Notes under the pieces: model-generated | Database searches by the model: none | The model's input: only the letters and a program-made list of their open reading frames with translations | What the model was told of the DNA's origin: nothing | Position numbers and translations under genes: made by a program | Shown here: piece after piece, positions 17,579 to 23,996 of the stretch | How positions within the stretch are numbered: the stretch's first letter is position 1 | Layout of the letters: each line of letters begins with the position of its first letter | Assembly: GCA_030374735.1 (NCBI GenBank) | Contig: JASCIV010000332.1 | Span: 1-24,119 of the forward strand | Source of the DNA: Gracilaria caudata | Taxonomy: Eukaryota; Rhodophyta; Florideophyceae; Gracilariales; Gracilariaceae | Reading direction: 5' to 3' | Length of the DNA: 24,119 nt

Positions 17579-18157
17579 ATGACTTCTGGATGGGCGAATT
17601 TCCGGAAAGTTTGGCTTAAACCTGAGGTGTATCCGCTAATTGGCGCCATGGCCGCTGCACTGGGCGTCATGACGGCGTCGCTCGTCAACAAGGCGCGCAA
17701 TCCGACCGTCGGTTGGAGAAAGAGCAGGCGAGGGACCGGACAGCTTTATGAAGATGTCGACGAGGTTGTGCCTCTTTGGGCTGATGCTAAGAAAAGATCC
17801 ATGAGCATCTTCGGTACGGATTCTTCCATTGTTGACTCCCAGGCACTCGGTAAGGCCGACCTTGGAACGTTCGCTGTCGGCGCGCCCGCGGAGGAGGAAG
17901 AAGAAGAAGAGGCAGTAGAAGAGCCTGAAGCTCCCGAAGCCCAAGTTCCTGCGGAAGAATTTCCCGTCGTACAGCCAGTTCTTGACGTGATCGACGAAAG
18001 TGCCGAAGCCATTAATGCCGCTGTAGACGCCGCAATTGAAACTGCCAAGACCGTCACCGAATCTGACGCTCCGCCTGAGCCAGTCGCTGAGGCGCCCGCA
18101 GCTGAACTTCCAGTCGATGATGCAGCAATTGAGCAGCCAAAGGAAGCTGAATCTTAG
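17579..18157 (+). CDS. B12D/NDUFA4-family membrane protein with long acidic C-terminal tail
   Basis: 192 residues. The first 50 match the B12D / NDUFA4 (MLRQ) family: WLKPEVYPLIGAMAAALGV followed by LVNKARNPTVGW, that is, a single membrane span at about 18-36 with the family's 'RPEVYPL...NP.V' pattern. In animals and plants such small proteins sit in the mitochondrial inner membrane with complex I or cytochrome oxidase. Family members are usually 80-100 residues. This one adds an Ala/Pro/Glu-rich acidic tail from about 100, starting with a run of seven Glu at 105-111, probably disordered. ATG 17579 has A at -3. The tail is the oddity: it could be a lineage-specific addition, or mark a plastid or other B12D-like protein. 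The family call is moderate to good. Confidence 0.75.
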   Translation: MTSGWANFRKVWLKPEVYPLIGAMAAALGVMTASLVNKARNPTVGWRKSRRGTGQLYEDVDEVVPLWADAKKRSMSIFGTDSSIVDSQALGKADLGTFAVGAPAEEEEEEEAVEEPEAPEAQVPAEEFPVVQPVLDVIDESAEAINAAVDAAIETAKTVTESDAPPEPVAEAPAAELPVDDAAIEQPKEAES

Positions 18158-18481
18158 TGGTGTGCACTCATCACTACATTTCTTGTGTTGCTCTTGTCAG
18201 TTTCTACTAAAGCCACACTTGTGACTTCTGTAACTTTGGCGTGTGATCGTGTTATATCATCGAAATCTATAGTGCGCCTACATGCACTGTTGTTGAGTAC
18301 GTGCGCGTCTTCATTCTACTCGTTTCCCCCTGTCGCCGTCGCCCGTTTTGTTTGCAAAGGTTCACAAAGGTAGAATGTTCTAGGTGCTCAGGCGAGCCTT
18401 GCATGGTAGGGGTTCACGGAGGTACATCTTACGTTTGTTCGAGCTGATCCAACGTGCGCAGATGTTCGAGCAAGCGTTCTG
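18158..18481. other. 3' flank of B12D-like gene and upstream region of next gene
   Basis: 324 bp with no recognised gene, tRNA or repeat. It presumably holds the 3' UTR of the B12D-like gene and the promoter of the small multi-exon gene that follows on the same strand. Confidence 0.35.
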
Positions 18482-19006
18482 ATGGAAATGCAATGTGAGC
18501 GAGCGAGTGCCTTCATCATTCCAATTAAACCGTGAAGCATACCAGCGGTACTAACTTTAATATATCCAGTAGAACTTATGTTTGCTGTGATTGCAGTTGC
18601 CACCTTCTCGGTCCTCGGACAGTTAAATTTTCGAAGTATCCATCAGGCTGCCAAGGGTAGCGTTTAACCCTCATCGCACTCGGAAGAGTTTGCACCCGTT
18701 AACCCTCTAACCTCTTCATGTCTCTGGATCGAGTGAGGTGTTTCACCTGAAACTCTTTCAAATTTACTCCCCCCAACTCCCCCTCTTTCTTGAATTTGTG
18801 CACATGTCTTTAACGACAGAGACGTAAAGAATATGGCATTTACACAATGCAAAGTGATTCGGAAAACCCCTGTCAGTTTTGAAAGTGTCGAAAGGGACAC
18901 TAAAATGAAGATTGGGGAAATGTTCTGCGCAAAAGGCAATATGGCGGTCGAAGCTCTACAGCAGCCAGACGACACGTCCGCAGATGTGTGCGACCAAAAG
19001 GAGTAG
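18482..19006 (+). CDS. Putative three-exon small gene, NDUFA1 (complex I MWFE subunit)-like
   Basis: Reconstructed from splice signals. Exon 1 is 18482-18494 (ATG GAA ATG CAA T). Intron 1 is 18495-18569 (GTGAGC, TACTAAC at 18549-18555, CCAG). Exon 2 is 18570-18656, in frame. Together they read MEMQLELMFAVIAVATFSVL then GQLNFRSIHQAAK: one N-terminal membrane span. In plant NDUFA1 a Leu-Glu pair and an Ile-His pair flank the span at the same spacing, with a Gly before the second pair. A weaker donor (AAGG|GTAGCG, 18657) would join exon 3, starting at 18822 or 18855 (both phase-compatible). Exon 3 runs through SFESVERDTKM, like the MERD block of MWFE, to TAG 19004-19006. Predicted length is 83 or 94 residues against about 65-70 for the family; without intron 2 it would be 36. 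NDUFA1 is an accessory inner-membrane subunit of complex I. Exons 1-2 are fairly convincing; exon 3 and the name are tentative. Confidence 0.42.
18549..18569 (+). other. TACTAAC branch site and 3' splice site
   Basis: A perfect yeast-type branch sequence, TACTAAC, is followed 14 nt later by TATATCCAG at 18569. Together with GTGAGC at 18495 it defines a 75-nt intron that restores an open frame encoding a hydrophobic segment. Confidence 0.55.
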
Positions 19007-19118
19007 TTCAACACGACTTGCGCACGAAAAAGCGAGGATGTGATGGAAAGCGTTCCATTTGCAGCAGCGCGAGCCGAAACGTGCACATGTTTATGGTTAT
19101 TTGAAAATACACCGAAGC

Positions 19119-19151
19119 GCATGAAAGGCACCTTGATGGTGCCTTTCATGC
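19119..19151. repeat. Perfect 14-bp inverted repeat (hairpin)
   Basis: The arms GCATGAAAGGCACC (19119-19132) and GGTGCCTTTCATGC (19138-19151) are exact reverse complements around the 5-nt spacer TTGAT. It lies 113 nt beyond the stop of the putative NDUFA1-like gene, so it may be in its 3' UTR. Confidence 0.85.
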
Positions 19152-19732
19152 AGGTCGCCCAGCTCGGGCTGACGAGAGCTGCTGCGTTGTCCTTTTTCTA
19201 CATAATGTCGGTGGCATGTTCCAACAGCTACATATGTACCTCTGTAGGTTATCAATCGTTTTTCTCTCTCGAGCGTTCTTGCTGGGGGTGGTCGCTAGGG
19301 GGTGGTCTCAAGATAATGATACTGTATCATTTTCATCGTATGAAGTTCATATTATGAAGCCGAAGCACACACGCGAGGTGTTGATGTGCTCCACATGAAA
19401 CGCCTTGTTAAGGCTGAACTGTAGACTCCCTGGCGTTGCCGGGTGAAGGCAGCCAGACCTTACGCCCGACTTCCGCTGAAGTGGAACATGTCTAAAGTGA
19501 TTCGAGTGGGACGCAATCTCCACGGCAACATTTCGTTCCGCCAAATGCCTTGATTTTTTTTCCCGTCGAGCTGCACCTGCACCGCGTCGGCCTCAACGGC
19601 CCACGGCTAAGATTCCGTACAGCAGCCGTAGCACATTCTGCGCTCGACGAATCGATTGGCACCACGCCAAATCTCGACGCGGAACGACATCGGCCTGGTG
19701 AGCGGCCACGCGGAGGGACGTGTCCGTGAGAT

Positions 19733-19740
19733 AATATAAG
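19733..19740 (+). promoter_or_regulatory. TATA-like element upstream of the WD40 gene
   Basis: AATATAAG lies about 78-85 bp before the start codon at 19818, a plausible core-promoter spacing for a short leader. Function is not shown. Confidence 0.35.
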
Positions 19741-19817
19741 TACAACACAGTACGCATTCACCAAAAGATCTGCGACAACGGGGAAGCAATTACAGACAGT
19801 GGCGTCCACCCCCTACC

Positions 19818-21074
19818 ATGGACAATGTTTCGTCAGCGGTCGTTGAACCGCCGCTCTCGACAGATACGCTCATCCGCCGACAAGAGCTATTTCGCGGCGT
19901 TGTGAATGAAGGGGACGTGAAGCTGCCTCTGTCACCCGCCGCGCTGCAGGCTTCGAGGCTAGCAGCCACAGCTGACGGTTGCTTCGTTTTCGCGAGCGGT
20001 CCTACGCTCTACAAATTGACGTGTTCTCCGACCAGGAAGCGCGCTCGAACTGAGAATGAGACAACTTTGCTTTCCGACCCTAAAGGACAACAAGAACAGC
20101 TCGCTGGTGACGAATCACACGTCGTCACCAGCGCAATTGCCGACGATTACCTAACTCCGTGTCCATTTTCCCGAATTCACGCGGAGAGATACGCGATTCA
20201 CAGTACTCACCGAGCGGAGATTCAGTCCGTGAGTGCCGATGAATGGCGAATTGCATCAGTAGATGCGTATGGTAGATGTGTTGTTACATCAAGCAAGCAG
20301 GAAGACACAAAGGTGAGCACAAGCCAATCAGCAACTGGTAACAATAGTAGCTGTTATGTGCTGGCGCCAACCTCTCTCGCAGACGGCGAGGCAGGATGGT
20401 GCGGCGTTTCGCTGCGACGAAACGATCCCTCAACGAGCGCTATCACTCGACAGATGTACCGCGATGTGACTGTATTTGATGCAGACGCGGCGGTACGCAG
20501 ATTTGATACCATTGCTGCGCCGCAAGCAGCCACGTTTTGCCGCAATGGTCAGCTGATTGGCGTTACCGAACGCAAAGACTTGTCATTGTTCGATGCGCGA
20601 GTGGGCGAAAGTCAAGGCTGTATCGCGCGTAAGACGGTGGGACATGGAAAGCTGTTGTGCATTGACGCTTCGCATGACGGCAATTTGATCGCTACAGGTG
20701 GAATGGACCGCGTTTTACACATGTTTGACGTGCGCATGATGGGCGTGAGAGAGAGATGGGCCTCATGCCTCAAGTACGAAGTGGCCGGCACGGTGTTGAG
20801 TCGCGACATGAGCGGGATGGCTTATGTGTGCAGCGTGGATAATGAGGTGGCGTGCGGCGCGTGGAGCGACCACATGGCCACACATGTGAAGCAATTGGGA
20901 TCGAGCAAGTCGGTGATGATCTCCGGCGCAAACACGAAGAGCGCACGACGGGCGTTCGGGTTCAGGGCGGACGTTCGCGTAGTAGGAATCGCAAGACGAT
21001 GCGTCAACGGTGAGGAGATAGGGGCGATGAGTGAGAGTGGCGCTTTCTATCTACTACGTGCGCGGCGTGAATGA
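19818..21074 (+). CDS. WD40-repeat protein
   Basis: 418 residues from ATG 19818 in an optimal CTACCATGG context. Beta-propeller repeats are visible although degenerate: HRAEIQSVSADEWRIASVDAYGRCVV (131-156), FCRNGQLIGVTERKDLSLFDAR (240-261), and the clearest one, KLLCIDASHDGNLIATGGMDRVLHMFDVR (278-306), followed by AGTVLSRDMSGMAYVCSVDNEVACGAW (323-349). A charged linker at 70-105 (RKRARTEN is a possible nuclear signal) interrupts the first blade. It is probably a cytosolic or nuclear scaffold; the specific orthologue and partners were not identified. Its stop lies only 9 bp from that of the convergent EF-hand gene, so the two 3' UTRs must overlap. The coding sequence contains a perfect 12-bp inverted repeat at 20102-20133. 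Confidence 0.82.
   Translation: MDNVSSAVVEPPLSTDTLIRRQELFRGVVNEGDVKLPLSPAALQASRLAATADGCFVFASGPTLYKLTCSPTRKRARTENETTLLSDPKGQQEQLAGDESHVVTSAIADDYLTPCPFSRIHAERYAIHSTHRAEIQSVSADEWRIASVDAYGRCVVTSSKQEDTKVSTSQSATGNNSSCYVLAPTSLADGEAGWCGVSLRRNDPSTSAITRQMYRDVTVFDADAAVRRFDTIAAPQAATFCRNGQLIGVTERKDLSLFDARVGESQGCIARKTVGHGKLLCIDASHDGNLIATGGMDRVLHMFDVRMMGVRERWASCLKYEVAGTVLSRDMSGMAYVCSVDNEVACGAWSDHMATHVKQLGSSKSVMISGANTKSARRAFGFRADVRVVGIARRCVNGEEIGAMSESGAFYLLRARRE
20102..20133. repeat. 12-bp inverted repeat inside the WD40 coding sequence
   Basis: The arms CGCTGGTGACGA (20102-20113) and TCGTCACCAGCG (20122-20133) are perfect reverse complements around the spacer ATCACACG. In mRNA this would be a GC-rich hairpin in the linker-encoding part. 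Confidence 0.8.
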
Positions 21075-21083
21075 AATGCTAAG

Positions 21084-21557
21084 TCACTTGCTGTTGCGGT
21101 TGTTGTGCGATGGCGGCGAGACGAAGCCGCTTTCGACGGCGATGCGACGAAAATCGTCTATTGACAGAGTGGCAGTGCCTGACGTGTCCCAGAAACGAAC
21201 CATTTGGTGCACGTCAGTCGGAGAGAGATCTAGGCCGTGAAGATCGGCCACGCGTAACACATCCGAGTACGTAATGCGCCCGCAAAGCTGTTTGTCGAAC
21301 ACAGCGAACACGCCATCCACCAATTTACGTTGCGCGTCGCGCATCATCGGCGCGTCATACGACGCAACGTCGCGCGACGCATTACGTAGCGCGGGCCCGC
21401 GGCGGTCTTCCGGTGCGTCAGTGCTGACGGCTGTGCACGGAGGCGGCGGGCTCGGCGGTGGCGGCGAGGACGAAGAGGACGCGGAGTGCGCTGGTGCGCG
21501 GTGCGTGGCGGACGCGGCGCGACAGCGGCGCGTGGGGTTGCGGCGTGGGGCACTCAT
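21084..21557 (-). CDS. Centrin-like EF-hand protein with degenerate Ca2+ loops
   Basis: 157 residues from ATG 21557; the upstream frame opens only at a TTG. The first 70 residues are basic, then Ser/Pro-rich (SSSSSPPPPSPPPP), and look disordered. Residues about 75-145 form one EF-hand pair in the arrangement of the centrin/calmodulin C-lobe: helix VDGVFAVF, loop DKQLCGRITYSD (88-99), helix VLRVADLHGLDLSPTDVHQMVRFW, loop DTSGTATLSIDD (124-135), helix FRRIAVESGF. Loop 1 has Gln at position 3, Cys at 5 and Asp at 12. Loop 2 has Ser, Thr, Ala and Asp at 3, 5, 6 and 12. Calcium binding should therefore be weak or absent. The RVA-x(n)-EMI-like spacing favours centrin over calmodulin, but only half of a centrin is present. 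The gene is convergent with the WD40 gene. Confidence 0.72.
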   Translation of the reverse strand: MSAPRRNPTRRCRAASATHRAPAHSASSSSSPPPPSPPPPCTAVSTDAPEDRRGPALRNASRDVASYDAPMMRDAQRKLVDGVFAVFDKQLCGRITYSDVLRVADLHGLDLSPTDVHQMVRFWDTSGTATLSIDDFRRIAVESGFVSPPSHNNRNSK

Positions 21558-21918
21558 GACGTGCCGCGTGCGACGCGCTGTTTGTCCGAGGACGCGGCGC
21601 GCGCGGGTTTGTGGTGTGCGCAACAGCGCGAAGCGCCCTGTAAGCGTGCGCTGCGTAGGGCGCTGGAAGGGGGCGTGGGTGGCGGTAAGCCGTTCACGTA
21701 AGTTGCGCGTCTAGCATGAGACGCTGAAGGGGGAGGGCACGCGGCAGTGGTGTGAAGGCATGGCTGGAGCTAAGCTTTAGCATGCGCACGATGCTTTGCG
21801 AGATACAGGGGGCGCTACTGCGGGGGACGACACTGTGCAGTGGGAGTCAATTTTACCAGTTTGGTGGCGATGAACGATTGCAATGATAAACAGGCCACAT
21901 TAGCTATGGCTACCGCGC
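21558..21918. other. 361 bp between two minus-strand genes
   Basis: This is the promoter and 5' UTR side of the EF-hand gene and the 3' flank of the zinc-finger gene. It is GC-rich near 21560-21700. Only small dyads were seen (GCTAA-GCT-TTAGC, 21769-21781), and no gene. Confidence 0.35.
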
Positions 21919-22533
21919 CTAACACGGTTCGTTGCAGGCGGCCGCGCCCAATAAACGCGACGCCTTTCTCTTTAGATTAGTCTTAGTGTAGATGTGGCAC
22001 CTTGCTCTCGGCACAGAGCTGCAGATTCCTCTGCAGTGCGGGCACAGCCACGTGCCGCTCAATTTGGCCTCATCAAAGTCCCACTTCATTTCGGCGAAGC
22101 ACGGGCGGCACACGGCCTTCCGGCACTTCTTGTCGGTGTGCAAATTGGCGCAGAAGATCTTCTCCGATTTTTGCGTGCGCGCGCACACGTGACAGAAGCG
22201 CGACGGGCTGGGCGGCAGCGGCGAGCGCCGTCTGGAGCGCGACTTCTTGCGGGGGGTGGTGCACAGGGGGATGGGCGTGCGTGGCGATGGCGGCGATGGC
22301 GGTGTCGCCGGTGTTGGCGGTGTTGGCGGCGACGGCGGCGGTGAGTGCAGGGGCAGCGAGAGAGGCGGGGGGGAGGGCGGACGCCGTGAGGCGATTGCGC
22401 GCAGCAGCGCGGCCAGGATGTCGTCGTGTTGGGGCTCTGGCTTGCACGGCGTGGCGGCGCACGAGTACAGATCATCGCCCAGATCGTCCTCGGTGAACAG
22501 CAGCGCCAACGGCTGTGGCGTGGTGCGCGGCAT
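21919..22533 (-). CDS. zf-4CXXC_R1 (CDCA7-type) zinc-finger protein
   Basis: 204 residues from ATG 22533 (ACAATGC); the frame continues upstream only to a GTG. An acidic/hydrophobic N-terminus (LLFTEDDLGDDLYS) is followed by a very proline-rich linker (52-92) and a basic nuclear-signal-like RKKSRSRRR (95-103). The zinc domain spans about 114-179 with Cys at 114, 117, 128, 137, 142, 145, 164, 167, 171 and 179. The pattern CHVC...C...C...CRPC...W.CPHCRGIC is the hallmark of zf-4CXXC_R1, found in CDCA7 and plant relatives, nuclear proteins tied to chromatin remodelling (HELLS/DDM1) and DNA methylation. Most homologues are longer; this one is nearly all linker plus finger. In CDCA7 the CRG.C is followed by NCS.CR; here it is SSVPRARC, so the last part differs. 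The domain call is good; an exact CDCA7 role is inference. Confidence 0.78.
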   Translation of the reverse strand: MPRTTPQPLALLFTEDDLGDDLYSCAATPCKPEPQHDDILAALLRAIASRRPPSPPPLSLPLHSPPPSPPTPPTPATPPSPPSPRTPIPLCTTPRKKSRSRRRSPLPPSPSRFCHVCARTQKSEKIFCANLHTDKKCRKAVCRPCFAEMKWDFDEAKLSGTWLCPHCRGICSSVPRARCHIYTKTNLKRKASRLLGAAACNEPC

Positions 22534-22787
22534 TGTGTGCGAGAGTGAGCGGGGGGAGGGGGGAGAGCAAACGAACGACAGGAAGCAGGCGGCCGGCGGC
22601 AGACGGCGAAATCGGCGTAATGGCGCGGAAGCGGCTGGGTGGGCTGTGGGCTGTGGGGTGCGGAGGTTGGCGGCTCGGCGGAGAGTGAGGAGCGCAGTGC
22701 GACGCGACGAAGCGCGCGGCGCTTTAATGGCGCGGGCGCGGAGCGGAGCAGCGCCGCAGGGCACGCGACGCACGCGCGTTACACGCG

Positions 22788-22834
22788 CGGCATGGCTCGC
22801 GCGCGCGTGCAGCGCACGCGCGCGAGCCGTGCCG
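22788..22834. repeat. Long GC palindrome
   Basis: Left arm 22788-22810 and right arm 22814-22834 pair around AGC with a single T/C difference and a 2-nt insertion. The core is GCGCGCGTGC-AGC-GCACGCGCGC. It lies about 255-300 bp upstream of the zinc-finger start codon. Confidence 0.75.
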
Positions 22835-22846
22835 TGCTGCGCTCAC

Positions 22847-22854
22847 TGACGTCA
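22847..22854. promoter_or_regulatory. Perfect CRE (TGACGTCA)
   Basis: A palindromic bZIP site, TGACGTCA, about 315 bp upstream of the zinc-finger gene, just outside the GC palindrome. A single 8-bp match can occur by chance, but this is promoter context. Confidence 0.4.
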
Positions 22855-23118
22855 TGACGACGCTGTAAGTGGCGTAACCCTTAAAGCAGCTCCCTGGCAC
22901 GGCGGTTACAGCGCGCATCTATCTCATCTCGGCCCATCTCGCGCGCGCGTTCGCGCGACTGCGCGCGGCTGCGCGCGGCTGCTTTCCTGGCGCGCAGCAG
23001 CATAATATCGCGATGATGAACAGCGTGTGTGCGGCATTCGATTTGTTCAGCACGCGCGCGCAGCAAATCGCTTCCAACAGCCATGCACTGCCACGCGCGC
23101 CGCTGCCCGTCTCCGTCA

Positions 23119-23125
23119 TGACTCA
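23119..23125. promoter_or_regulatory. GCN4/AP-1-type site (TGACTCA)
   Basis: ATGACTCAC contains the 7-bp bZIP site. It sits between CRE-like half sites (CGTCA, TGACG) in the same CpG-rich block. Confidence 0.3.
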
Positions 23126-23591
23126 CGCTGAGCATGACGCTGGCTCGCTCGCGCGCTCGCTCGCCTCCTTGACGCGCGCTTCCGACGCGCGTTCCCGCCA
23201 CTGCCGCAGCGGAGCAAAAAAACGCGCGCCAGCGTCTTCTCCTACCTGCCGGCAACGAGGCGAGGCGCGGCGCGCGCGATGGCGCGCGCGCGGCACGCGC
23301 GTCGAGCGCCGTTCCCAGCGCTTTACCATACACGTAATGAATGCGCGTGTTTCGCGACGCTGACACGCGTGCGTGGCGCGTGTGGCGCGTTGTGGCGCGC
23401 GTGCTTCGGCAGCGTCAACCATTAAAAGCTTGTGCGTGCCTCATGATGCTTCACTCGCCACTTCAGCGTTTCATTCGTGCCGTACATCTGTGGCATACCG
23501 TGGCGCCGCGGACACGACGGCGTCTGTCATTGCTTCGCGCAACGCGCCCGCCGAAGCCGTCCTAGCGGGATGCTATGCTCGCCCGCCCACC

Positions 23592-23617
23592 CGCTCGCTC
23601 GCTCGCTCGCTCGCTCG
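23592..23617. repeat. (CGCT)n microsatellite
   Basis: Six perfect CGCT units followed by CG. A shorter interrupted copy of the same motif occurs at about 23141-23163. Confidence 0.9.
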
Positions 23618-23996
23618 GCTACTTCTCCTATATTACATGATGCTCCCACTCAGACAGCAGCCATGGCGCGTCCACCATCACACGCGCAATATGTCTCGTT
23701 TCTTGCGTCACCGACGAGGGTGAGGGGCGCCCATTCCTCGCGCTGCTCGTCTCTCCGCTCATACCGTCGCGTGTCATTCCACAACCTCACACCTTCGCCG
23801 TCCGCTGTCTTCGACGCCACCTCCCTTGCTGTCCCGCCATCTCTCGTGCCGTACAGTTAACTGCAAAAAAAAAAACGTCGCTTTACGTATAAGCGTGCCT
23901 CTCTAATTTCTCCTAATCGCCCACCCATTCGTGATCCACGGCTGCTAGATACACGCGTCGCCGCAACTGCACACCATTCGCCGCGCGTTAAAGCGC

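Larger units (their letters stand above)
19007..19817. other. 811 bp intergenic region with inverted repeats and a T8 tract
   Basis: No gene was recognised. It contains a perfect 14-bp inverted repeat (19119-19151), a 17-bp dyad AATGATAC-T-GTATCATT (19315-19331), and a run of eight T (19553-19560) preceded by about 150 bp with several short potential stems. The last 90 bp hold a TATA-like AATATAAG before the WD40 start. A 161-codon frame on the minus strand (18664-19149) overlaps the left end and is not thought to be real. Confidence 0.4.
22534..23996. other. CpG-rich, gene-poor region with palindromes and promoter-like sites
   Basis: About 1.46 kb, strongly GC-rich with dense CGCG runs; long frames here are low-complexity artefacts of the composition. 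Elements seen are the imperfect palindrome at 22788-22834, a perfect CRE at 22847-22854, TGACTCA at 23119-23125, repeated CTGCGCGCGG units (22958-22980), repeated TGGCGCG units (23375-23396), a (CGCT)6 tract and an A11 run at 23865-23875. A 66-codon frame from ATG 23663 (CAGCCATGG context) ends at 23860 and has no recognisable feature. The region is probably the promoter of the zinc-finger gene on the left and of a plus-strand gene beyond the right edge. Confidence 0.45.

Noticed and set aside
18664..19149. 161-codon minus-strand frame
   Set aside because: It starts inside the perfect hairpin, has no family features, and lies opposite the putative third exon of the NDUFA1-like gene. A chance opening is more likely, though a real gene cannot be excluded.
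20313..20350. GTGAGC...ATAG stretch in the WD40 coding region as an intron
   Set aside because: Neither acceptor gives a length divisible by three, and the unspliced frame is open throughout.
22534..22773. Upstream extension of the zinc-finger frame
   Set aside because: It opens at GTG, is arginine/alanine-rich from GC composition, and the ATG at 22533 has A at -3.
23663..23860. 66-codon frame with a CAGCCATGG start
   Set aside because: Low-complexity Ser/Arg-rich product without a domain, in a promoter-like region. The context alone is not enough.
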